Source of the DNA: Prunella strophiata | Lineage: Eukaryota; Chordata; Aves; Passeriformes; Prunellidae | NCBI GenBank assembly: GCA_036583965.1 | Contig: JAZBQD010000027.1 | Span: 30,697,001 to 30,761,000, forward strand | Direction: 5' to 3' | Length of the DNA stretch: 64,000 nt | Shown here: one piece after another, positions 1 through 10,024 of the stretch | Numbering within the stretch: position 1 is the first letter of the stretch | Layout: each line of letters begins with the position of its first letter | Notes under the pieces: generated by a model | What the model saw: only the letters and a program-made list of their open reading frames with translations | Databases searched by the model: none | What the model was told of the DNA's origin: nothing | Translations under genes and position numbers: made by a program

Positions 1-160
1 CACTTCAGATCTCAGAGCTTCTGTCCCTTCCAGGAGGAATCCTCCTTGGATGGGCAAATCCAGCCCTGTTCTGGGAATGGATCAGGTGTGGATGGATGGT
101 TTTTAGGGGCCCCAGCATTCCTCTACTTGTTCTTGTTCCTCTGATACTCCTGGTCTCCAA

Positions 161-325
161 TCCCACCCCATCCCACCCCATCCCACCCCATCCCACCCCA
201 TCCCACCCCATCCCATCCCATCCCATCCCATCCCATCCCATCCCATCCCATCCCATCCCATCCCATCCCATCCCATCCCATCCCATCCCATCCCATCCCA
301 TCCCATCCCATCCCATCCCATCCCA
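161..325. repeat. (TCCCA)n pentanucleotide array with decamer head
   Basis: Simple tandem repeat. The first 50 bases are five copies of the decamer TCCCACCCCA. The remaining 115 bases are 23 perfect TCCCA pentamers. The opposite strand reads GGGAT repeated, so G3 runs are spaced by two bases, a pattern that permits G-quadruplexes there and i-motifs on the plus strand. Open frames through it (GWDGM-type and SHPIP-type repeats) are by-products, not genes. Confidence 0.97.
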
Positions 326-3300
326 ACACCCCTTGAACTAAGACAGGCTGATATTTCTCTTTCATCCTGAGAGCTTTTCAAAGCAATCTCTGCCATGGCC
401 ACTTAGCAAGGAGCAGTTGTCACCTTCTAACAGAGCTTGGCTTCTCTTAGTCCTGGGCAGAGGCACAGTCCAGGGCAGCAGAGAGTTCCAGCAGTCCAAA
501 TCTGAGAATCAAATGCTCAGATTTTTGTCATCAAGCCAACATGGAAGATGACACACTGGGAACAAAGTTAAATTTGCTTTATACGTTATGGGAGCAATCC
601 CTGCCATTTGTAAAGAAATATAGGATCCTTTATATTGACAGAAATTAGGAGAGAATAATTGGATATCTCAAATGTGGACAAAAGTTACAGTGTTTTGTAA
701 CAAAACCTACAATGGTGAAAAATGTGACAACCCTCCTCACAAAAATAACTTTCAAAAAATAATGTACAACACATAATAATTTTTTAAATTTAATAGTCAG
801 ATTTCTAACACACTAATTGTTTTTTGTTGTGAATAATAGAAATAGTTAACCTAGACAAGAACATTTATAAAACTCCAAAGAACTATTTTTGTCTCAAATT
901 AGAACTCTATTAGCCTTCCCTGATAAATTAGCACAGGAGATTATTTTTTAAATGAATCTCTAATTAGACTTCATTAAAGGCAATGTTATCTCTTGCAAAA
1001 TCCTTTCTTTCATTAAGGAGATGCTTCCTACTTTTCATATGAAATATTCAAACCACTTATTTTAAGGTGAACACAACTTTAAAATACACAGCCTGAAGAT
1101 GGATGTTATTTTCAAAGACAGAGGAAGAAAAGGGGTTGTACTCCAATTAACAAATGACCTGGCTGATTGTTTAGGCTTTAGCAAGAGTCTCCTTATCTCA
1201 TTTAATATCTAGGTGTCCCTCGATTCTGTGGCTTTAATAAGGAGAGAGATTATGGGTGGTGGGAGTTTTGACAGTCTCCCTCTTTGAAACCTCCTGTAAC
1301 CAATGGCAAGAACAAAAATTAGCAGCATTTCTTATTTATTTCTTTATTTAGAAAAAGAGATGGAGTGAGAGGGATAAGAAGAAAGAGAGGTATCAATGTT
1401 CTTTGTCTCCTAGTAATAATTCTCATGGAGATTAGAGCAAATATAATGGATACTTTCCTTAAAAAAAGCACATTTCTTCAATTTGTTTTTCAGTCTGCAA
1501 ATGCAACAAGATTTTGTATAATCTATCAAAATGATTGAGCAAAACGCTGTTATTATGTGAAGGAATAAAGGTAGAGAGACAAAGGATTCTCTGCTGAATA
1601 CACAGTGCATATAAATGCAAAACCACAGAATATACTTTATTTTAGCTAAGTCTGAATACCCTTGTTTGTACAGGAGTCTGTTCCTTTCCTTCTGACACAA
1701 AAGAATGTGCTGGTCAACTGCTAATTCTGGCACAGATTAGTCTTTAAAGAAGATATTATATATAAAGAAGTAAAAATCTCTTTTGATTTTAGCTTCAGTC
1801 AGTCCTAGGTTTTGACATGTTACTATCTTAGGGTTGTCCTGTTGAATTTGTTTCCTGACTAATTCTATCTTTTCATAAATAAATTTTTTTCTATTCATTT
1901 CTAAGATCTCTGTTTTATGTTGCTTTATCCAATACTGAACCTAAGTCAGCTGCTGCTCAGTACCAGAAGTTTAGGAAAAAAAATATTAATATTACAACAA
2001 GATAAAAATCCAGGGACAACTAGGATTCCAAACAGGACTAGGTTATTCATCTATCAAAAAAGATACCTCTTTCTCTCAAAGAACTAATTTTGGAAGTCTG
2101 AATTCTTTTGTTCTCTCCAATCCCAATTGATGCTGAGTCTTGGGAAATGGTGATGGAAATATGAAAACAAAGAGAGGAAGAGAGACTGAAACACCTGGGA
2201 AAGGATTAGTCTTTAACCAGACACCCACCTAGAAATAAGTTATCTATCAGTGCTCCACAGGCCTCAGGAATCCTTTTCAGAACTTTAGTTTTCCCTTATT
2301 TCTCCCACCACCTTTTTATAATTCTGGTTTTCCTCAAAAAGTTTACCAAATAATTGGTCCAATTTATTTGTAGGCAATTCTGGTGCCTCTCAGTTTGGGA
2401 AGAAGAGCCTATTTTTCAGTAAAATGCTCAGTTCTGGCCATTATTTATCTCCAAGGGTTAGTATTTCTAGAACCTTCACAGGTGAAGATTTTTGAGTTAG
2501 AATTACATGGCATTATATAGAAATGGCATCCAGGTGTGTTAAAATCTAGAACTTCTTTTGTGACATAATATTTACTGCTTGGTAAAAATCTACTTTTTTT
2601 TTTTTTACTCTAGAATTGGCACCTTCCTCATTGGCAGTGTGGAATAGAGGAGGGATTATATTAAAATCAGAATTATCACCTGGTAATAACTTGGTTTTGA
2701 ATAAGCTTCTCTCTTTTTTAGTTGATCATAGGTTCAGACACAAAGTATTTAATTCTCTATTGAAGGATTAACTCAGATGAGTTTAAAAAAATACTTTGTT
2801 ATGATTTGTTTTTAAAAACAGGAAGAAATAACAAACTGAGAGTAGGACATGCAAGAAAAATGCTCTCTAGAAAGCAAATATTGTCCTGTTGGCATCAAAC
2901 AGAGATTTGGACACCAGCTTTCTCAAACAGATTTTAAAGAAGAGCCAGGAAACAACATTTCACATTTTTGGCTGAACCAGGAGAATAAACTGGACACATC
3001 AGCACCAAACTGAGTCTGTGAGTTTTGTTCTCCTTCTGACCAAGAATTCATAATTTTATTTTTTTTTTCAGTTGCTGTAACTTGGTTGTTAAAGTGGTAA
3101 CACTGGATCAAAACCAAAGTTTTTTCTCCTCTTGGATCTTATGTTGCACATGACTAAACTGATGCCTGAGGGAGCTACAGGATAAATGTGAGTCCCAAGG
3201 GATTCCTGAGCCAAAAGACTGTGTAAGTTCCATGGAAGGGAAGTGTCTGCTCCTTTTAGGGCATCAGGCAAAGACCTTTTTCAGTGTAGAAAGGGACACT

Positions 3301-3341
3301 AAGAAAAGGGAGAAGCCATCAACAAATCAGGGACAGGCTCA
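326..3341. other. AT-rich stretch without recognised features
   Basis: I see no convincing gene, CR1 end or LTR in this 3-kb stretch. It holds short homopolymer runs, for example a T run near 2592-2606 and another near 3059-3069. It is probably unique intergenic or intronic sequence. Confidence 0.5.
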
Positions 3342-3533
3342 GTTATGTGGCCATTTCCACACTGTGTATACTCCTTATTCCAAAATTTTGCCACCTGCAG
3401 ACTCACATGTCAGGTCCATGTTTGGAATTTGTCTGGGATTTTTCCCAAGGAAGGAAAACACACTACAAGCAGTCCCTTGGTATAGAACATTTTGATTTCT
3501 TCTCTTGTAATTCTTCATCCTACAAATACATGT
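3342..3533 (+). repeat. 192-bp dispersed direct repeat, copy 1
   Basis: This segment matches 8132-8323 over its full 192 bases with no indel and about nine substitutions (about 95% identity by eye). The similarity starts and stops sharply at both ends. Both copies face the same way, 4.8 kb apart. I see no terminal inverted repeats, no flanking target duplication and no A-tail, so the class is unknown. It may be a fragment of an LTR or of a non-autonomous element, or a local segmental duplication. Confidence 0.85.
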
Positions 3534-4360
3534 CACAGATGATAGGGAGGCAGAACAAACTTGGTCATTGGCACTATTTGAGGAGGATGGGAGGCTGCTT
3601 ATTGCAGTGAGTTATTCTGATCAGAGACATTGTCACTTGGGAAACAGGAACAGAGGGATAAACCTGACAGAACAAGCTTGGAGAGAAGCCCCAGATTTCA
3701 TGAGGGGGGTTGAGGTGTCACAGTCAGTGCCCCTTTGGGGGGATGTGCTCCAGTCTGTGGGGTCAGACCTGGCAGGTGGAACTGTGACCCTCAGCCTGTC
3801 CCCACACCACTCATCCTCCTTTTCAGTTTTTTATGGGTGTGCTGAAAACCTCAGGTGCCAGAAGCCATCACCTTGAACTGCAAGCCCTGACCTGCTGTTA
3901 GAGTCTCTCTTGTAATGGGCCTTATCTTCTTATCCATCTCCTTGATGGCTGACACTGCCAGGGATCCCAAACCCTTTAATGAGAGACCTTGTTTGCAGAG
4001 AAACCTTGGGAGGCCAGGGAGGCTGTTTCACTTCAGTGTCCTTCATCCAGAGCTTTTTGTTTTATTCATTAAACCCAGCCAACCATTTCAGTTCCACAGG
4101 CTCATTGAAATCCTGCTTTTTCTGTGAGGAGTCAGAAAACTATGAAAAGATTTGGCTGCTGTTACAGGAAAATTATCAGAGGACCATAAAATTCTTGCCT
4201 TTCTGTTTATTCTGTGTGAAACTCCAGATCTGCCTGATTTTGATAAAATTTTATTGATAGAGTTCAGTTATTTTCTCTCTCTTCATTTTTTTTCTGAACT
4301 AAAAGTGACCTTATTTAAAAAAAAAAAAAAAAAAATTATAATACCACCTAATAGGATCTC

Positions 4361-4400
4361 CTTATCTCTTTAGGGATATCCTTTATCTCTTTAGGGATAG
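4361..4400. repeat. 20-bp tandem duplication near an A-tract
   Basis: Two adjacent copies of a segment reading CCTTATCTCTTTAGGGATAT. The second copy differs by one inserted T. It lies 24 bases downstream of the A20 tract at 4317-4336. Confidence 0.85.
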
Positions 4401-5533
4401 GTGTCCAAGAATTTTCTCTCACATGACTGAGTTTCTCTAAGCTACTTTTGTACTGATGGGTTTGAAATTTCATCTTTTTTAAATGAGCTATTTTTTAGTA
4501 TATTTATATTTTGGCACATTTTAAGTAAATGACACAGAAGTTCTGAAATGGCTTCTCCTTTGAAGACCAATTTCCAGCAAACTCTTTAAAAATGTTAAAT
4601 GTGTAAAAAACTGTTGTATCTTATTTTTTTTTGTTTTACACAATACTTGATGTATTTCTTTATTTAATACATTTATTTTTTGACAGACATAAGGTCTCCT
4701 AGAAAAATCATGGAACATAGAAAAAACCCCACATAGAAAAATGCAGGAAAAAAGCAGATATACATTATTTAGTTTAGAACATTATAACATATGAACAATT
4801 TTTTTGGAAGCTGAAGCTGGAGTTTTGAAATTCTCTGCTCTATGCTATTTCATTTGACTTGGGGTATCATTCATAGTTAACAGTTATTATATCTACATCT
4901 AATGTCAAAAATGAGACAGTGAAAATTAGTACCTTTGGAAATTTTGTTTATGTATCACATTGCAATATAGAACTGCTTTGGATTTGTATTTTATATAAAA
5001 TCCCTGTATTTTATGCCAAACTGATGAGGAATATAAGGATTTCTAATTATTGATGCTTCTTAAAAGTGCTGTGCAGGTGCTATAAAATTGCAGGAGCTCA
5101 TGCAAAGTTTCTCCATTTTCAAATCCATTAATATAATTTTATATTAGAAATTTAATTGAGAACTTCATCTTGGGAGAGAAGAATTTTGTGGATTAGTTCT
5201 TCCCTGTTTACAATGCAGCCAGATGTTGGATGAAAATATTCAGCACAACTCTCAGAGGAAACACCTTCAATGTATTTCCATTTAATTTTCAGATGGAAAA
5301 GAAGTTCTGTCTCTTCCCTGGTACTGTTCCTACAATTGAAATGTGGACCCACACAATTCCATGTTGTGCCCAGTAAAATTCTGTGTGAATCTGACTCCCA
5401 TCACAAGGAAGGCTGGAAGTTTTCACTCATTAACCTATGAAATCTGAAGGAATCCTATTCCTTCTGGAAGAGAATTATGTCTGGGCTGTGTTCTGGCCCT
5501 CATACTTTTACTTCTGCTATTGACAACCCTCAG

Positions 5534-5567
5534 CTCCCTGCATGACTGGATGAAGCTCGTCCCACAG
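5534..5567 (+). other. Candidate short coding exon (speculative)
   Basis: A 34-bp segment sits between a pyrimidine-rich stretch ending in CAG and a good donor (CCACAG followed by gtgaga). Only one of three frames is open; it encodes SLHDWMKLVPQ with start phase 2 and end phase 0. I recognise no protein family. Random DNA contains many such pseudo-exons, so this is weak without transcript or conservation evidence. Confidence 0.12.
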
Positions 5568-5787
5568 GTGAGATCCTGCCACTTTTCCCGACAGAATCCA
5601 TGGAATTGTGCCTGGGGGACATCACAGTTCCAAATGAGCTGGCAGAGCTGGTCCCAGGAAAATGAAACATTAGACAATGAATGCAGGAAGACATTGGAAG
5701 AACAGAGGGTGTTTTCCAACATGCCCTGAGTGAACAATCTTTTTTCTGAGTAGCTGCAAAGTGATTCTAGAAGTCAGAGCTCTCAGG

Positions 5788-6210
5788 TGATGCCTCAGGT
5801 TTAGGTTTTATATTTTTCATATTCTGAGCTGCTTTGGTGTGTGGGTCTGGGCTTCATATTAGGAGATGGTGAGCTCTCTTCACAGAATAAATAGACAAAA
5901 CAATTCCTTCTCTAGCTTGGGACTAAGGACAAATGATCCAAATCTCAGGCCCAAGAGCATGAACAACAGGGACTGAAGAGAGAAAAACAAGAAGGATTTC
6001 ATGGGCTAAAGCTGTAATTGGACAATGAACTCCAATCTGCAAATGGAGCAGAATTTATAAAAGTGTCAGACCCTGTGACTGGTTGTCCATTTTTGGCCAT
6101 TTTGGGTTGTGCTGCCCAAGGTGGATCTATTTGAGGCCTCTTAGTAAATCCCTACTTTACTCTTTAGCTCTGTCTAGTCTCTGTTCTAGGTCAGCCCTCA
6201 GGAGGCATCA
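5788..6210 (+). mobile_element. Solo LTR of an endogenous retrovirus
   Basis: A 423-bp segment starts TGATGCCTC and ends GAGGCATCA, giving a perfect 9-bp terminal inverted repeat with canonical TG...CA ends. A TATA-like TTTATAAAAG lies at 6053-6062, followed by a degenerate poly(A) signal (AGTAAA near 6143) and a CT-rich U5-like tail. The flanks give at best an imperfect 4-bp target duplication (CAGG and CAGA). No internal retroviral sequence is attached, so it is a solo LTR, left when two LTRs recombined. The family name is not certain. Confidence 0.75.
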
Positions 6211-6591
6211 CAGATGTTCTCCATGCCCCAGGAGCTTGGAGCTCCATAGAAAGGACAAAGCAACATCCATGACATTATCCATGACATTATCCAGCTGTTT
6301 GCTGAAGCCAAACAGTTTGTTGGCCAAACAGAGCCATGGCTGCTCCCCAGTCCCTGTCTCCTCCATCTCCAGCCTATGCATTCCCTGCTGGAATTCTGTT
6401 CCCTCTGTAGATCCTCCTGCCACTGAGCTGTGCTGGTTTCCCTTTGCTGGGGAAGGTGCTGGGGAGGCTTTGTGGTGACACCAGGGGTGGCTGTTCTGGA
6501 GGAAGCCAAAAACATACAGTGAAATAAAGTGTTCCATTCAGTGTGGCAGGTTCTTGCACCTGGACAGGCAACACTCATTGGGGTCAGAATT
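6211..6591. other. GC-richer unassigned stretch between LTR and CR1
   Basis: No gene recognised. It has a 12-bp tandem repeat (ATCCATGACATT twice, near 6264-6287) and an AATAAA near 6522. The long minus-strand open frame crossing this interval and the neighbouring CR1 is a by-product of the CR1. Confidence 0.4.
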
Positions 6592-6860
6592 CCAGAATCA
6601 AAGGCTGGGAAAGCTCTCCCAGACCATTGAGTCCAAGCTGTGCCCAATCCCCACCATGTCCCCAGCCCAGAGCTCTGAGTGCCACATCCAGGCCTTCCTG
6701 GGACACTTCCAGGGATGGGGACTCCAAACCTCCCTGAAAATCCCCTTCCAAGGCCTGAGCACCCTTTCCATGCAGAAATTCCTCCTGATGTCCACCCTGA
6801 GCCTCCCCTGGCACAGCCTGAGGCCATTCCCTCTCCTCCTGTCCCTGTTCCCTGGGAGAG
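6592..6860 (-). mobile_element. CR1: CR1 LINE fragment, 3' part
   Basis: This matches the avian CR1 3' region in reverse. It shows the complements of the 'ggttggacttgatgatc' segment, of 'gagtccccatccctggaggt' and of 'aggaggaatttc'. The CR1 3' end lies at the left, near 6592. It is a 5'-truncated dead copy, as is usual for this LINE in birds. Confidence 0.85.
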
Positions 6861-8131
6861 ATTAGTCCAAATGAAAGATTTTAAAATTAGTTCTCCCCAG
6901 TAAAAAACCTTTTGTGTTTGCCTGAAGTAACTGAACAGAGGAAGCAGATATTGGCTTCTTTAATTATTATCTCTGCCAGGTTAATTTCCATGGGGCAGGC
7001 TAATTATGGGAGCTTAAATCCTCATTGCTATTGACTTTTCCTTTTGTGTCAGGCTTGTTTATGCCTTCTTATATTTGAGATATTTGAGAATATACTGAAA
7101 ACCCACAAACTTAGAGAAATTTAGGGAAAATCAAATAAGATTTGAAGTGTTTTATCTTTTTTTCCCATCATGTGTGACATGTGAAGATCAAAAGAAGAGA
7201 ACAAAATCTTTCTGTGAGGGAACATGAATGAGTAGAATTAGTGTTGGTTCACATGTGTTGTAAACTGCACTCTGCATTTGTTTACAGCCATGTTAGGTGG
7301 GTTTATTGTGTTAAAATTTACATTTTGTGATTTTTGAATGAGAGTGAACTGTATGAAAGGAGATAGCTGCAAAGGCTGGGAGAGAACAACTCCCTGGAAA
7401 AGAAGTAACTTCTGAAAATATTCCTAAAATTTTAAGAGTTCAAGATCCTAATCATCAAAAATGGATAACACAGTTTTTGTTCTCCTGCATTGATAATCTT
7501 CTGTTAAAAAAGAAAAGAAGATCCTAGTTTTGTTTCTTCTCCAGAAGAACAAAGAAACACAGGGCAAGATTATAAATATTGCCATTCTTTAATGCCGGGG
7601 TAGAGTTTTCAGAAATGATAAGGCATAAAAACGTTAGCACACTGTAAAATATCAAAGGGATTCATTCTTTTCTGCCCAGGTTTATTATACTAATAAACAG
7701 AAACAATTTCAAAGAATAATTTTATGTAGGTAAACCAATCATAATAACCACCCTTTTATTCATAGCATGTAACCCTCAAGGAAGCTGATGTCAGGAATTC
7801 TCACACCTCTGAGTAAGCAATCCTGTAGTTCTTGTGATAAATCTTCATTACAAAACCCAGCTATTGTTCCAGCATTCTTCTGTGATTCTGAGAAATTCCA
7901 TAGTTGTTGAATGGGAAAGTAAATAAATAAAGAAACAAATAAATAACAGGGAAACTCAAGCCAACCAAACTAACAAAAAAAACAACAAAAAAAAAACAAA
8001 ACAAAAAAAAAAAACCAAAAAAAAAACCAACCCAGTTTGGTTATTTGCTGCAGTGCTTTTAAAGTTCATCACAGCCTGAGCCCTCCCAAGGTTAATTAGG
8101 GAATTTAACTCTAATCTGTCTCACAGACTCT
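6861..8131. other. AT-rich stretch with an A/C-rich tract
   Basis: No gene recognised. An A-rich, C-interrupted low-complexity tract runs from about 7917 to 8034, just before copy 2 of the 192-bp repeat. Confidence 0.5.
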
Positions 8132-8323
8132 GTTATGTGACCATTTCCACACTGTGTACACTCCTTATTCCAAAATTTTGCCACCTGCAGACTCACTTGT
8201 CAGGTCCATGTTTGGAATTTGTCTGGGATTTTTCCCAAGGAAGGAATACACACCACAAGCAGTCCCTTGATACAGGGCATTTTGATTTCTTCTCTTGTAA
8301 TTCTTCATCCTACAAATACATGT
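8132..8323 (+). repeat. 192-bp dispersed direct repeat, copy 2
   Basis: Second copy of the segment at 3342-3533: same orientation, equal length, no indels, about nine substitutions. Flanking sequence differs completely on both sides. Element class unknown. Confidence 0.85.
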
Positions 8324-9105
8324 TGAGCCAGCAAGTTAATTCATTAATATTTGAATAACTCTTATTTAGGGCAGCTATAAATAAGGATAAATTATGGTTG
8401 CTGAGAAAATAACTACAAGAGGCAGATTCCTAAATACATGTAAATACTGACTGCCATACTCAGGCTTCAGTTCTGCTGCTCACCTTCCTCAAGGAAATAT
8501 GTGAGGAATGGGAATCTCTCCTGAAGAAGAAGCTGCTTTCTAACATAAAGACTGAAAATTTGCTTGTTCAAGCAACAAATGACTGCAAAGTTAAGATGGC
8601 TCCAAGTGAACCTGACTGCTCACAAACTGATATCTTGGATGAAACCTGAAGCTACAGTCGCAGGGAAAAACATGTTTTTAGGTGTGAATTTCTTGCAAGA
8701 ATAACAATAAATGCACTTGAATAATTTTAAGATAATTTTTAAAACAGGAAAATTTCAGTGAAGAGGGCAGGAAAGGGAAAAGAATGAATGGGAGGTAATT
8801 TATTTAAGTTAGTGTAGGTGAATGTGTCTTCATCACAGGGAGATTCTAGGGATCATCCCATTAAAGAAAAGAAATATGTCAAATTGATCAGCAATTGAAT
8901 TTGGAAAAGAATATGTGAAATGTTAATTTTACATTTTAAGAGTACTTGCAACTATGTAAAATATTTATGCATTTAAAGGGATATATTTTGTCCCTTAGAA
9001 TGAAAAGGGAAAAAACTCACATCTCCTTATGCATTAAAATAAAATATAAATTGCAGAAATTCAAAGTGCACTTGTTGACAGGAAGCTGTCCCTGTTTTCC
9101 ATCAG

Positions 9106-9193
9106 GTATTCTTGATCCCTGGCAGATGCCTCATACAATTCAACGTCAGAACTAAGCCAGTGCAGAATAAAAGGCTCAAGCAAAGTAGGACAG
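9106..9193 (+). other. Candidate coding exon (speculative)
   Basis: An 88-bp segment follows a strong acceptor (ctgtccctgttttccatcag) and precedes a fair donor (GGACAG, then gtaaaa). The open frame starts at phase 0 and ends at phase 1, beginning VFLIPGRCLIQFNV. It contains one CpG in otherwise CpG-poor DNA. It would join the 5534-5567 candidate in phase. Family unknown, and it may be a pseudo-exon. Confidence 0.15.
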
Positions 9194-9560
9194 GTAAAAA
9201 AATGAGTCCTGGTGTCATTCCCAGGCCCAGAATTGCTGTCATCCTCTCAGCACATCCCATGGCTGCAGGGGATTTGCTGAAATCTTGGTTCTCTGAGCAG
9301 CAGAGCTTTTGATACTCTTCTTCCCCTGCCATCCCTGCAGTTTGTGTACAGGCAGCTCCAGCAGAAGGGAGATCTGTGGAGGTTCACCCACGATTTTGTT
9401 CCTGCAGAAAAATGACCCCTTGTGATTCCACATCTTTGCTGCATTGCCTGGGACTGCAACTAAGCTCAGAAGGAAGAAGATCTCCAGAAATATTTCAGTT
9501 CTGCAAGGTCAGCTCTGACCTCACCACAGCTCCCTGCAGTCAGCCTTCCCATCTGGATTG

Positions 9561-9684
9561 TCCAGGGCCAGGTTGGACAGGGCTTGGAGCAACCTGGGAC
9601 AGTGGAAGGTGTCCCTGCCCATGGCAGGGGGTGGCACTGGATGGGCTTCAGGGCCCCTCCAATCCAAAATTATTCTGGGATTCC
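9561..9684 (+). mobile_element. CR1: CR1 LINE 3' end
   Basis: The CR1 terminal region in sense orientation: 'ggttggacagggcttggagcaacctgggacag', 'ccctgcccatggcagggggtgg', then 'ttattctgggatt' at the 3' end. It forms an inverted pair with the copy at 9841-10024. Confidence 0.9.
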
Positions 9685-9840
9685 CTGTTCATGCTGTCCT
9701 CTGCACTGTGCCTCCTACTCCTGAAGGATCAGCTTGTGGATATTTTTACTTTTGGAAAAGAGGCAAAGTGAAAAATTAATGTCTCCTTTCTGAAAGACGG
9801 ATGCCAGGGAACTTGGGAGTGAAAGCTCTGAGGTTTAATA

Positions 9841-10024
9841 GAACCACAGAGTCACAGAATGGTTTGGGTGGGAAGAGACCATAAAGATCACCCAACTCCA
9901 TCCCCTGCCATGGGCAGGGACACCTTCCACTGTCCCAAGTTGCTCCAAGCCCTGTCCAGCCTGGCCTTGGACACTTCCAGGGATCCAGGGGCAGCCACAG
10001 CTTCTCTGGGCACCCTGTGCTCCT
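9841..10024 (-). mobile_element. CR1: CR1 LINE 3' end, inverted partner
   Basis: Reverse-orientation CR1 end. It runs from 'cacagaatggtttgggtgggaag' through 'ccatgggcagggacaccttcca' to 'ctctgggcaccctgtgc'. It is complementary to the copy at 9561-9684, with about 160 bp between them. Confidence 0.9.

Larger units (their letters stand above)
3534..5787. other. Unassigned stretch with A-tract and short duplication
   Basis: No gene recognised. It contains an A20 tract at 4317-4336 and a 20-bp tandem duplication at 4361-4400. An open frame near 3568-3876 contains no motif I know. Confidence 0.45.

Noticed and set aside
161..325. CRISPR array or telomere repeat
   Set aside because: Units are contiguous without spacers, and the unit is not TTAGGG. 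The host is a vertebrate.
5..402. Repetitive GWDGM and SHPIP peptides
   Set aside because: By-products of the TCCCA array on both strands.
6198..6827. 209-residue minus-strand frame
   Set aside because: Most of it lies in the 3' untranslated part of a CR1 copy and in unique flanking DNA.
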